From Pseudomonadota bacterium (GTDB lineage Bacteria; Myxococcota_A; Polyangia; GCA-2747355): 63,141 nucleotides of DNA. Shown here piece by piece: positions 9,376 through 18,764 of this stretch. A program made the position numbers and the translations under genes. The DNA is taken from positions 1-63,141 of the forward strand of contig JADJDT010000025.1 of assembly GCA_016702545.1 (NCBI GenBank), read 5' to 3'. The notes under the pieces are model-generated. The model ran no database searches, was not told where the DNA came from, and saw only the letters and a list, made by a program, of their open reading frames with translations. Every line of letters begins with the position of its first letter. Positions within the stretch are counted from its first letter, which is position 1.

Positions 9376-11331
9376 ATGGACGTCGCCTCCCAGCACGATC
9401 GCGCGCCAGCCCTCCCCGCCGCCAGCGGACCGCTCAAGCGCTGTCCGCGCTGCGAGTCGCAATACCCCTCCTACGCGAACTTCTGTCCGGCCGACGGCCA
9501 GCGCCTGCTCACCATCGAAGGGGCCTTCGACGACGCCACCGATCCGTGGATCGGCCAGCTGCTCGATACGCGCTACCGCATCGAGTCGTGGTTGGGGCAT
9601 GGCGGTATGGGGGTGGTCTACGCCGCGCGTCACGTCGTGCTCGACAAGCCGGTGGCGATCAAGCTGCTGCGCCGCGAGCTCTGCCGGGACGCGACGCTGG
9701 TCGAGCGCTTCTTTCGCGAGGCTCGGGCGGCGTCGCGCATCGGGCATCCGAACATCGTCGATGTCACCGATTCGGGGGCGTTGGCTGATGGTCAGCTCTA
9801 CCTGGTGATGGAGCGGCTGGTCGGTTGCACGCTGGCGGCCGAGCTCGCGCGCGCCGCGCTGACCGGTGTGCTGCTGCCGCTCGACCGCTTGCTCGATCTC
9901 GCGATCCAGATCGCCCACGGTCTCGCCGCGGCCCATGCCAAGGGCATCGTGCATCGCGATCTGAAGCCCGCGAATATCTTCATCGTCAACTCGCAGGGTC
10001 TGGGCATCACGGAGGCTTCCCCGGGCTACCGCATGGACTTCGTCAAGTTGCTCGACTTCGGCATCGCGAAGTTCGTTAGCGGGCACACGCGGCTGACGCA
10101 GCAGGGCAGCGTCTTCGGCACGCCGCAATACATGTCACCGGAGCAGGCGCGCGGTGAGGACACTGACCATCGCGGTGATATCTATGCGCTCGGCTGCATG
10201 CTCTACGAGCTGCTGACGGGCGCTCCGCCCTTCGTCGCCGATACCCTCGCCGGCACGCTCTACCAGCAAATCAGCAGCCCGCCGCCGCCGCTGCCGCCGG
10301 CGGTGCGGGAGCGCGGTGTGCCCCTGGTGCTCGAGCAGGCCGTGCTACGCATGCTGGCCAAGCGTCCCGACGAGCGCTTCGCGAGCACGACCGAGGTCGT
10401 GGAGCTGCTCGAAGGGTGTGCTCGTGCGCGCGGAGTCGTCGCGCCGAACAGCACCTTGGCACCCCTGAGTCCGGAGCCCGGGGCCGAGCAGCGCGATGGG
10501 GGAGGGGCCGGCCCGGCTGGGTCGGCGGAGGCCTCGCTCGGGGCGACGGTGCTTAGGACCCGCTCGGAAACAACTCATCCAGCTGGCCGTCGATCCATCC
10601 CGCCGGGCGGCGTTGCAGCTCCTCGCAATACCAACAGTATTCCTTTGTCGCTGCGCCTTGCCCGGCGGGCGCCTCAACGCCCAGTTGATCGAGTTGTTTT
10701 CGAGCGGGTCCCTGGCGACGCGGAGGCGTCGGCGCTGGCGGGCGGCGCACGTGCTACCGCGGGCGCCGCCCGTTGGCGCGGCGCGGGGCGCGGCTGGATC
10801 GCGCTGGGCGTGCCACTGCTGGCCGTGGCGGCGGTGGTCGTGATCGTCGGGCTGGGGCTCCGGCGCGACGCGAGCCATCGCAGCGTGAAGCGCGCGGCGG
10901 CGCCTGCCGGTGCGTGGCCGATCCTCGCGCCACCGGGGCAACAGCCGCTGGTCGCTCGCGCCGATGGCCGCGAGGCGGCCGGCAGGGTCACCCTCGTGCT
11001 CGAGACGCTACCGGCCGGGGCGACCGTGAGCGCTACCGGGCGCGAGCTTGGGAGGACGCCGCTGCGGCTGTCGGTGCCAGCAGAGGCGGTGTTCCGCTTC
11101 GTGTTCCGCAAGATCGGCTTTCAGGAGGAGGTGCGTGCGATCGCCGCGGCGGCCACCACCAGCGCCTGGATCGTCACGCTGCGGCCGCTGCCGGTCGCAG
11201 CGGAGGGGGCGCGCGCGGACGTCGCTGCGCCGACGAGCACCCCGCGATCGGCTGCCGGGGCACGCTCTCGGCCTCGCCCCGGTGACCTGCGCAATCCCTT
11301 CGGCGCAGCGAGCGGTCGCGGCACGCGGTGA
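9376..11331 (+). CDS. Ser/Thr protein kinase with N-terminal zinc ribbon, membrane helix and PEGA domain
   Basis: About 651 residues. ATG at 9376 follows agaagggtctgcg. The zinc-ribbon-like CPRC...FCPADG is at residues 23-41. The kinase domain (about 67-350) has a glycine loop LGHGGMG, VAIK Lys96, HRDLKPAN at 193-200, DFG at 227-229 and a SPEQ activation segment, so it should be active. A low-complexity juxtamembrane region carries an inserted palindromic element (residues about 394-445). One membrane helix (about 474-496) and a periplasmic PEGA domain (about 537-607) follow. The extreme C-terminus reads GDLRNPFG. This is the topology of myxobacterial Hanks-type sensors. The extended -10-like TGCTAGCCT lies at 9335-9343. 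Confidence 0.88.
   Translation: MDVASQHDRAPALPAASGPLKRCPRCESQYPSYANFCPADGQRLLTIEGAFDDATDPWIGQLLDTRYRIESWLGHGGMGVVYAARHVVLDKPVAIKLLRRELCRDATLVERFFREARAASRIGHPNIVDVTDSGALADGQLYLVMERLVGCTLAAELARAALTGVLLPLDRLLDLAIQIAHGLAAAHAKGIVHRDLKPANIFIVNSQGLGITEASPGYRMDFVKLLDFGIAKFVSGHTRLTQQGSVFGTPQYMSPEQARGEDTDHRGDIYALGCMLYELLTGAPPFVADTLAGTLYQQISSPPPPLPPAVRERGVPLVLEQAVLRMLAKRPDERFASTTEVVELLEGCARARGVVAPNSTLAPLSPEPGAEQRDGGGAGPAGSAEASLGATVLRTRSETTHPAGRRSIPPGGVAAPRNTNSIPLSLRLARRAPQRPVDRVVFERVPGDAEASALAGGARATAGAARWRGAGRGWIALGVPLLAVAAVVVIVGLGLRRDASHRSVKRAAAPAGAWPILAPPGQQPLVARADGREAAGRVTLVLETLPAGATVSATGRELGRTPLRLSVPAEAVFRFVFRKIGFQEEVRAIAAAATTSAWIVTLRPLPVAAEGARADVAAPTSTPRSAAGARSRPRPGDLRNPFGAASGRGTR
10556..10711. repeat. 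Palindromic element copy 1 (156 bp), inserted in frame in a kinase gene
   Basis: The terminal inverted repeats begin GGACCCGCTCG at both ends and continue AAACAACTC and CTGG with few mismatches over about 30 bp. The core holds GCGTTGC, a small hairpin AATAC-CAACA-GTATT at 10627-10641, and GCGCCTTGCCC. The length is 52 codons with no stop in the kinase frame. The minus strand codes a peptide including GQGAATKEYCWYCEELQRRP, related to that of copy 2. It lies in the flexible linker between the kinase domain and the membrane helix. Confidence 0.75.
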
Positions 11332-11384
11332 CCCGCGACGATTGCGCGCGCACGAGGGGTTTCCGCTGGCCGGCCGGCGGCGTT

Positions 11385-11415
11385 TCTCGACAACCTGGCG
11401 ATCGCGCATGGTAAA
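11385..11415 (+). promoter_or_regulatory. Putative promoter of the second PEGA kinase
   Basis: TCGACA at 11385-11390 and TAAAGT at 11410-11415 are 19 bases apart. TG two bases before TAAAGT makes an extended -10. The GTG start lies 55 bases downstream. Confidence 0.35.
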
Positions 11416-11469
11416 GTGCACGGTCTTTGAGCGTGCCGGGGAAGGCGCCGGCGCTGTGAGGGGTCTGCG

Positions 11470-13001
<1,532 letters not shown>

Positions 13002-13013
<12 letters not shown>

Positions 13014-13120
13014 GCCCTACGGGGCCTTTTGAGTGAGCCCTACGGGGCCGCTTCGGGTAGACCCTGCGGGCCCCCTTCGAGTAGAGCCCGACGGGGCCCC
13101 TGTAGCCCTGGGGGCTCCTG
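13002..13120. repeat. Degenerate 23-bp tandem array forming UACG-loop hairpins between convergent genes
   Basis: The block ccttttgagtgagccctacg, containing the last codons and stop of the kinase gene, is repeated with a 23-base period (13002 and 13025). Decayed units follow. Each unit carries a hairpin: GCCC-TACG-GGGC at 13014-13025 and 13037-13048, CCC-TGC-GGG near 13062-13070, GCCC-GACG-GGGC at 13086-13097, and AGCCC-TGG-GGGCT at 13104-13116. UACG belongs to the very stable UNCG tetraloop class. The position between convergent genes suggests a bidirectional transcription barrier, although there is no U tract. Confidence 0.7.
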
Positions 13121-13160
13121 CGTGTAGCCCGAGCGCGCTGTGCAGGCGGCGCTGCCCTTC

Positions 13161-15251
13161 TCAACGGCGAGGGCGCCGTCCCCGGCCGCGGTTGGCGCTG
13201 CCCTCGAGGGCGCGCGCGCGCTCGACGCGCAGCGTCTGCTCGCCGAAGAGCTTGCCGCTGAGCGCGACCACGGTTTGATCGACGACCCGCTCATTCAACA
13301 GCAGGTGGCTGTGGCGGTCCTGCTGGGTCACCGGCCCGATCTCGTCGGCGTGCAGGCCCGCCTCGATCTGAACGAAGCTCGTCAGGTCCTCGACCCGCAC
13401 GCCATGTTGGCGTCCGACGTTGACGAAGACGCGGGTCATGTCGGCCGTCGCAGGAGGAACGAGCGCCGCCGGCGCGACGCTGGCCGTGGTGTCGCTCAGG
13501 TCGAAGGTGTCGAAGTACTCGACCTCCCCGTCGCTGGTGGTCACGCTCTCGCGCCGCGCGCCTTCGGCCCGGCCGGGGCCCGGGACCGGCCCGGCCTCCG
13601 CGCTGCCGCCGAAGCGACGCCGCCGTCGCGGTTGCTCGCCGGGGTCATCTCCACGCGGTGCCACCGCCGATGGTGCCGCCGCCGACGCCGCGACCGCCAC
13701 CGCTGCTGGTGCCGCTGGCGCCGGTGCTGCCGGTGCCGCCACCCGCGGCTCCGCCGGTGCCGTCACCGGACGGTCGGGGTCGACGCGCGGGCCCGCGTGT
13801 CGCCCTCCTCGCCGGCGGGGCCGCTCCGTCTCGGCGCCCGTGGGGTCGCGCTGGAGTGCGGCGGCCGGCGGCGGATCACTGGCGGCCAGCGCCGCCCCGA
13901 GGAGTTGCGCCAGCAGTTGCTCGCCGTCCTCGCTCGCCTGGATCCGGCGCAGAAGGCTTTGCAGCGCCGGCGCGGTCGCCTGTTCGCGGTAGCGCGCCCG
14001 CAGGCGCATGAGCTGCTCGCCTTCGCGGCGGCTCGCCAACTCCTCGGCCGACGGCAGATGCCGCTGCTCGGGTGTGATCTTGTGAATCAGCTTGACGTAG
14101 TAAAGGCTGCCCACCTCGCGCGGTGACACCAGGGAGACGGCAATGCCGCTCCTTCCGGCGCGGCCCGTGCGGCCCGTGCGGTGCACGTAGATGTCAGCCG
14201 ATTCGGGGAAGTCGTAGTTGATGACATGGCTCAGCTCGGGCAGATCGATGCCGCGGGCGGCGACGTCCGTGGCGACGAGATACTGCACCTGGCCGGCGCG
14301 CATGCGGGTCATCACCTGCTCGCGCTCGCCCTGGCCGAGATCACTGCTGATCCCCTCGGCCCGCAAGCCGCGCTGCGAGAGGAAGTGAGCGAGGCGCGCG
14401 GTCTCGTCGCGCGTGTTGCAGAAGATCAACGCGGTGTGCGGCCGCTCGTAGTCGAGCACGCGCAACAGATCCTCGCTGCGTCCGCCGCCGCTGATCTGAT
14501 AGCAGACGTGGTGGATCTCGCGCACGCCCACGAAGTCCTGCGAGAGATAGAGCCGCTCGGGGTCCTTGAGGTAGCGGTCGATGAGCCGCTGAATCTCGCC
14601 GGGGATGGTCGCCGAGAACAGCAGCGTTTGGCGCTCGCGGGGCAGGCGCTCGAGGATCGCGTTGAGCTCCTCCTGGAAGCCCATCGAGAGCATCTCGTCG
14701 CACTCGTCGAGCACCAGGGTGCGCAGCGCCCGCGGCGACAAGGTGCCGCGCCGCAGGTGGTCAAGCACGCGGCCAGGGGTGCCGATGATGATCTGTGCGC
14801 CTTCGGCCAGCAGGCGCGCCTGGGGCGGCAGAGCCGCACCGCCATAGATCGCGACGCACGCCGTACCCTTGACGGCTGCGACGCGGGCACATTCGCGATG
14901 CACCTGCATGGCCAGCTCGCGCGTCGGCGCGAGAATCAACGCCTGCGGCTCGCGGCGCTCCACGTCGACCAACTTCTCGACGAGTGGGATGGCGAAGGCG
15001 GCGGTCTTGCCGCTGCCGGTGCGGCTTTGCACCAGGAGATCGCGACCCGCGAGGGCCAGCGGGACGGTTTGCACCTGCACGGCGGTGGGTGCGCTGAAGC
15101 CCATCGCGGTCAGCGCCGCCACGAGCGTCTCGCTCAGACCGAGTTGCTCGAAGGTCACCGCCGGAGCGGCGTCCACCGGCAAGGCGAGGTCCGTGGCCGT
15201 CGGCGGGGGGCTGATGCTGGAGGCAGGGGTAATCGGCTCAGTTGGGGTCAC
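13161..15251 (-). CDS. deaD: DEAD-box ATP-dependent RNA helicase (DeaD/CsdA-like)
   Basis: 696 residues. The Q motif and F upstream of it (TFEQLGLSETLVAALTAMGF) precede motif I SRTGSGKT, PTRELA, a DECD motif II (VLDECDEMLSMGF, Cys for Ala), SAT, the C-lobe ATDVAARGIDLPE and HRTGRTGRAGR. A Pro/Ala-rich disordered linker (about 480-600) leads to a C-terminal DbpA/CsdA-type RNA-binding domain (about 605-680: TRVFVNVGRQHGV ... LLLNERVVDQTVVAL) and an Arg-rich tail. Such helicases remodel rRNA and mRNA structure, often in ribosome assembly or cold adaptation. The start overlaps the 3' end of the upstream gene by 14 bases. Confidence 0.92.
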   Translation of the reverse strand: MTPTEPITPASSISPPPTATDLALPVDAAPAVTFEQLGLSETLVAALTAMGFSAPTAVQVQTVPLALAGRDLLVQSRTGSGKTAAFAIPLVEKLVDVERREPQALILAPTRELAMQVHRECARVAAVKGTACVAIYGGAALPPQARLLAEGAQIIIGTPGRVLDHLRRGTLSPRALRTLVLDECDEMLSMGFQEELNAILERLPRERQTLLFSATIPGEIQRLIDRYLKDPERLYLSQDFVGVREIHHVCYQISGGGRSEDLLRVLDYERPHTALIFCNTRDETARLAHFLSQRGLRAEGISSDLGQGEREQVMTRMRAGQVQYLVATDVAARGIDLPELSHVINYDFPESADIYVHRTGRTGRAGRSGIAVSLVSPREVGSLYYVKLIHKITPEQRHLPSAEELASRREGEQLMRLRARYREQATAPALQSLLRRIQASEDGEQLLAQLLGAALAASDPPPAAALQRDPTGAETERPRRRGGRHAGPRVDPDRPVTAPAEPRVAAPAAPAPAAPAAVAVAASAAAPSAVAPRGDDPGEQPRRRRRFGGSAEAGPVPGPGRAEGARRESVTTSDGEVEYFDTFDLSDTTASVAPAALVPPATADMTRVFVNVGRQHGVRVEDLTSFVQIEAGLHADEIGPVTQQDRHSHLLLNERVVDQTVVALSGKLFGEQTLRVERARALEGSANRGRGRRPRR

Positions 15252-16023
15252 GAGGCGGCTCCGCGGGTTGAGGGGACGGTATGACGGGTTGAGGGGAAGG
15301 TCGGGCGTGACGCGGGTTAGCCCGCCGGCCCGCAGCGATTAGCGCACGCGCTCGCGTGAGCTGTTGGTTGAGGTGGCGCAGGCGATCGAGATAGCGGTCA
15401 ACGAAGCGATCGACGACTTCGGTGTAGGAGACCTGGAGCTCGCTCAAGGCGCGATGAACCTCGGCTAGCAGATCCAGGGCCGGACTGACGCCCTGGTTGG
15501 CCAGCTCGTCGAGCCGACAGCGATGCGCCACGAGTTGCCAGCGCCAGCGCCAGGCCTCCGCCCAATTCGCCCATTCGCCAGCGGGGTCGAAGCCGAAGCG
15601 CACCGCGCGCGCCTGCAGCGTGAAGGCCTCTTGGTGCAGCTCGGTGAGCAGCGCCTGCAGTCGGATTTGACAGTCGCTCAGCTCCTCTGGATTGTCGGCC
15701 CTGCTGCTGATACGCGGCTCGGACGCGGCCGGTCTGCTCTCGTAGGCGCCCGCGTGGGTCGCGACGACCGAGGCCACCACCCAGGCGCACAGCGCGATCG
15801 TGCCGGCGAGATGGGCCGCCTGAGCGCCGATCCGCCAGCGGCGCACGCACGCCGGCTCGTGGTCGACGGTTGCTGCATGACCGGCCCGACCGCTCGCTGC
15901 CTGGGCTGCTGTCCCGGCTGATGTCTGGCCTGCTGCTTCGATCGCTGGTTTCACGGATGGCGCCGACACACTCCCGCCGCGAGCGCACGCGCGCGCGGCC
16001 CATCCATCTACAGCGGGGCCCAC
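15238..16023 (-). CDS. Hypothetical single-pass membrane protein
   Basis: Up to 261 residues from GTG 16023; a GTG at 15969 is an alternative start. One membrane helix lies at about 70-92 (HLAGTIALCAWVVASVVATHAG). The C-terminal 150 residues are helical and rich in Trp, Arg and Leu (AGEWANWAEAWRWRWQL, VDRFVDRYLDRLRHLNQQL), probably coiled. A Pro-rich tail ends at the helicase start. No family is recognised. The 14-base overlap with the helicase gene suggests co-transcription. Confidence 0.55.
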   Translation of the reverse strand: MGPAVDGWAARACARGGSVSAPSVKPAIEAAGQTSAGTAAQAASGRAGHAATVDHEPACVRRWRIGAQAAHLAGTIALCAWVVASVVATHAGAYESRPAASEPRISSRADNPEELSDCQIRLQALLTELHQEAFTLQARAVRFGFDPAGEWANWAEAWRWRWQLVAHRCRLDELANQGVSPALDLLAEVHRALSELQVSYTEVVDRFVDRYLDRLRHLNQQLTRARALIAAGRRANPRHARPSPQPVIPSPQPAEPPRDPN

Positions 16024-16089
16024 CGGGGAGTCAAGCGCGGCGGACGCCCCGCAGCGGACGCACGCTCTTGGTGGTGGTAGGCGGGGGGC

Positions 16090-18075
16090 CTAGGGCGCGG
16101 GGCTTGCTAGCCTGAGGCTGAAGCGGCCGTCGGCATCGGTGAGGGCGGTGGCCCGGGGCAGCGCCAGCGGGATCTGGGTGCCCGCCTGCTCGCGGACCAG
16201 CGTCTCGAAGGCCTGGACCGTGCACCCACTGGCGCCGACGCCCGTCGCGTCCACGACGCGACCTTCGAGCAAGGCGGCCGCAGGGAGCCGGAGGTCGAGG
16301 GCGTCACGGGGCTCCGTGAGATCGACGTCGAGCCGGGTGGTCGCCGTGAAATTCGCGGTGGAGGGCGGTCGCACGGCGAGATCATAGACCCCCGGGTCGA
16401 CCCAGAGCGTGAAGGTGCCATCGGCGCCGCTCAGCGCGCTCGCTGACCCCTGGGCGGTATCGGACGGCGCTGTGCTGACCGCTGCCGGCGTCGGCGTGGC
16501 ATCGACCAGGGCCCCGCCCACCGGCTCACCCCGCGGCCCGCGGACGCGCCCGGCCACCAGCAGACGCGGAATCAGGCGAAACGGGCCTAGCGACCCACCG
16601 CCGGGAGCGATCGGCAGCCGCGCTTGGCGCATGCTGGCCCAACGGCTGCGCGTGGGGGCGATGATCGTGACGTCGTAGAGCCGGTCGGTATTGTCGCCGG
16701 GAAGAAGGAGCAGCGTGACGCGCCCCTCGGCGTCCGTCACGGCCGCTTGTCGATGGTGCGCGCGACAACGCCCGAGCTCGAGCGGCGCCTGCAGCGGGGC
16801 GAAGTCCTCGCTGGCCAGGCTCACCTCGGCGCTGGCTACGGGGCTGCCGTCGTCGCCGACGACCAGCAGCTCATAGGGCAGGGCGGCGGGGAGGGGTGGC
16901 AGGATCAGCGCGCTTGGGAGCGCCAGCGGTTGCGGCGTACCCGAGCTGTCGAGCGCCACCAGCCCCAGCAGCGCGGCGCTGCATTCCACCGTGGGAATGA
17001 CGCCCTCCCCGCTCGCCTGATTGGCGCTCGCGTCGGCGACGACGTGCAGCGAGTAGCGCTCGATGCCGCGCGGCAGGGCGAGCGCGAACTCGCCCAGACA
17101 ACGCTCGATCGGCGTGCAGCGACAGCGGCTCGGCTGCGTCTTGCTGCACGTTCGTCCAATCGTCGAGCGCAATCGTGCGGCCTGGCCCTCACCCGTCGCG
17201 CGCACGTCGACACTGAAGGGCAGGGGCGTGCCCGAGGCATCGAGCACGCGGCCGGTGAGCACGCTGGAACGGTCGCGCCCGTCGAGAAAGAGGTCGCGCT
17301 GCAGATGGTCCGTGAGGCTGAGGGCCGCTTCGTAGCCGGGCGGATAACTCGGCGGACAGCCGCTCTCGGCGCTACCCAGGCAGGGTTCGCTGCGGTCGAA
17401 GGGTGTGCGCGGGACGGCGACGCTGGCGTAGCTCTGCCCGCGATTGAGCGGCAGCAGGAAGGCCCCGGCCGCCGTGGTGTCGGTGCTCGCTGCGGCGTCC
17501 GGGTCGCCGAGCGGTGTCGTATCGACGGTGCTCGCCTCGAGTTTCAGCACGGGCCGACCCGCGATGCGCGATTTGCGCCAAACCGTGATGTCGGCGGGCA
17601 AGGGTGTGCCCGGAGCGTCGGAGGCGAACACACGGCCGCGCCAGAAGACCGCCGCGTCGAGCGAAAGCTCGAGCTCTGCCGTGGCGCCAGGCAACACGCC
17701 GAGGAACTCCTGCGCGACCCAGCCGCGGTCATTCGTCGGCGGTCGGACCTCGAGATCGATCACACCCGCGGCGCGCGGCACACAGAGCTGCAGGCTCAGG
17801 TCGCAGACCAGGCTGTCTGGGCAGTCCTCCAGGGTCCGGCAGAAGCGCGGCGGGCTCGGGCCAGAAGGCCCAGCCGCATCTTCGGAGCCCAGGGGTGCGC
17901 AGCCGGTTGCGGACGCGATCAGCGCCAGCAGGCGCAGGAGCACGGAGACGGTGGCGGCTGGCGCGCCTCGGCGGCCGCCGCGCCCACAGGCCGGGTGCGG
18001 CACGCGAGGGGTCCCCGTCCGCGACCCAGCGCTCGCGCGAGGCCCAGGGTCCTGCAGCAGACGATCCCCGGGCAT
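16090..18075 (-). CDS. Lipoprotein with carboxypeptidase-regulatory-like (Ig-fold) repeats
   Basis: Up to 661 residues. The hydrophobic stretch VLLRLLALIASATGC ends in a lipobox. A GTG at 17943 would give a short, typical lipoprotein signal. The ATG at 18075 overlaps the upstream stop as TGATG, which favours translational coupling there. After the Cys comes a small Cys pattern CRTLEDCPDSLVCDLSLQLC, frequent in myxobacterial surface lipoproteins. Then follow several modules of the type GRVLDASGTPLPF ... DAEGRVTLLLLPGDN, GRVRGPRGEPVGGALVDA ... GADGTFTLWVDPG and GRVVDATGVGASGC ... DADGRFSLRL, matching carboxypeptidase-regulatory-like domains. Probably a surface-exposed scaffold. Last gene of the minus-strand operon that begins at 23579. 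Confidence 0.75.
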   Translation of the reverse strand: MPGDRLLQDPGPRASAGSRTGTPRVPHPACGRGGRRGAPAATVSVLLRLLALIASATGCAPLGSEDAAGPSGPSPPRFCRTLEDCPDSLVCDLSLQLCVPRAAGVIDLEVRPPTNDRGWVAQEFLGVLPGATAELELSLDAAVFWRGRVFASDAPGTPLPADITVWRKSRIAGRPVLKLEASTVDTTPLGDPDAAASTDTTAAGAFLLPLNRGQSYASVAVPRTPFDRSEPCLGSAESGCPPSYPPGYEAALSLTDHLQRDLFLDGRDRSSVLTGRVLDASGTPLPFSVDVRATGEGQAARLRSTIGRTCSKTQPSRCRCTPIERCLGEFALALPRGIERYSLHVVADASANQASGEGVIPTVECSAALLGLVALDSSGTPQPLALPSALILPPLPAALPYELLVVGDDGSPVASAEVSLASEDFAPLQAPLELGRCRAHHRQAAVTDAEGRVTLLLLPGDNTDRLYDVTIIAPTRSRWASMRQARLPIAPGGGSLGPFRLIPRLLVAGRVRGPRGEPVGGALVDATPTPAAVSTAPSDTAQGSASALSGADGTFTLWVDPGVYDLAVRPPSTANFTATTRLDVDLTEPRDALDLRLPAAALLEGRVVDATGVGASGCTVQAFETLVREQAGTQIPLALPRATALTDADGRFSLRLASPAP

Positions 18076-18731
18076 CAGACGCCCCCCGGTTCATCGAGGA
18101 CCGCTGGCAGCGGCTCGAGGCAGTTGAAGACCCACAGCACGCTGTCACGTAGACCCCCGGTGTTCGGCACCCGCAAGTCGCTGGCGCGCCCGACGAAGCC
18201 GGTGTCGCTGACGTAGAGCTCCAAGACGTGGCGGCCAAGCTCGCGGTTGACCTTGTCGTCGCACAGCCCCTCGATTTCGACGAAATAGCTGCGCCGCCCG
18301 TCGATGAAACCCCTTGACGGCTCACCAACCTCATCGTTGTTGAGCGCCAGCGCTCGCTCGTAACGCCCGTCGATGAAGGCGCGCGTGCGCAGCTCCTGAT
18401 CGTCGGGATCGATCACGACGGTGGTGAAAAACTGGATCTGCTTGGACCCGCTCCCGGCGCTCTGGCGGAGCGAGAGGACCGTGTTGGGCGGTGGCTGCGT
18501 CTGTCCCATCACGAAGCGCGGTGCGTGCTCCAGAGGGGTGTGCAAATCCTCGGGCAGCACGCAGGCACTCCCGCCGACCCATCCCGTCGCCAAAGCGCTC
18601 AGCAGGACCATGCTCAGCGCACGGTGCAGGTGCGGTGCCAGCCGGCGCCGTAGCGCTAAGGCCGCACGCCACCATGACTTCGTGGCCCGGCCGAGGCCGC
18701 GAAGAACCCTGCTGTCGGACATGGATGTCAT
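18075..18731 (-). CDS. Hypothetical lipoprotein
   Basis: About 218 residues. A basic N-region is followed by LSMVLLSALATGWVGGSAC, a plausible lipoprotein signal. The mature part contains RAFIDGRYERAL and FIDGRRSYFVEIEGLCDDKVN and ends with VLWVFNCLEPLPAVLDEP. No family is recognised. It sits between the sigma-54 activator (33 bases upstream) and the repeat lipoprotein, with which it shares a one-base TGATG stop/start overlap, so it is very likely co-translated with the latter. ATG at 18722 is an alternative start. Confidence 0.65.
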   Translation of the reverse strand: MTSMSDSRVLRGLGRATKSWWRAALALRRRLAPHLHRALSMVLLSALATGWVGGSACVLPEDLHTPLEHAPRFVMGQTQPPPNTVLSLRQSAGSGSKQIQFFTTVVIDPDDQELRTRAFIDGRYERALALNNDEVGEPSRGFIDGRRSYFVEIEGLCDDKVNRELGRHVLELYVSDTGFVGRASDLRVPNTGGLRDSVLWVFNCLEPLPAVLDEPGGV

Positions 18732-18764
18732 GGGTTCACTGTCGGCGTTCCACCCTCAAGGTGC

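Noticed and set aside
8106..9437. Long minus-strand frame opposite the toroid gene
   Set aside because: Antisense shadow; no recognisable domain, and the plus-strand frame has clear domain structure.
16103..16111. A third TGCTAGCCT as a promoter
   Set aside because: It lies inside the 3' coding end of the repeat lipoprotein with no start codon following on that strand.
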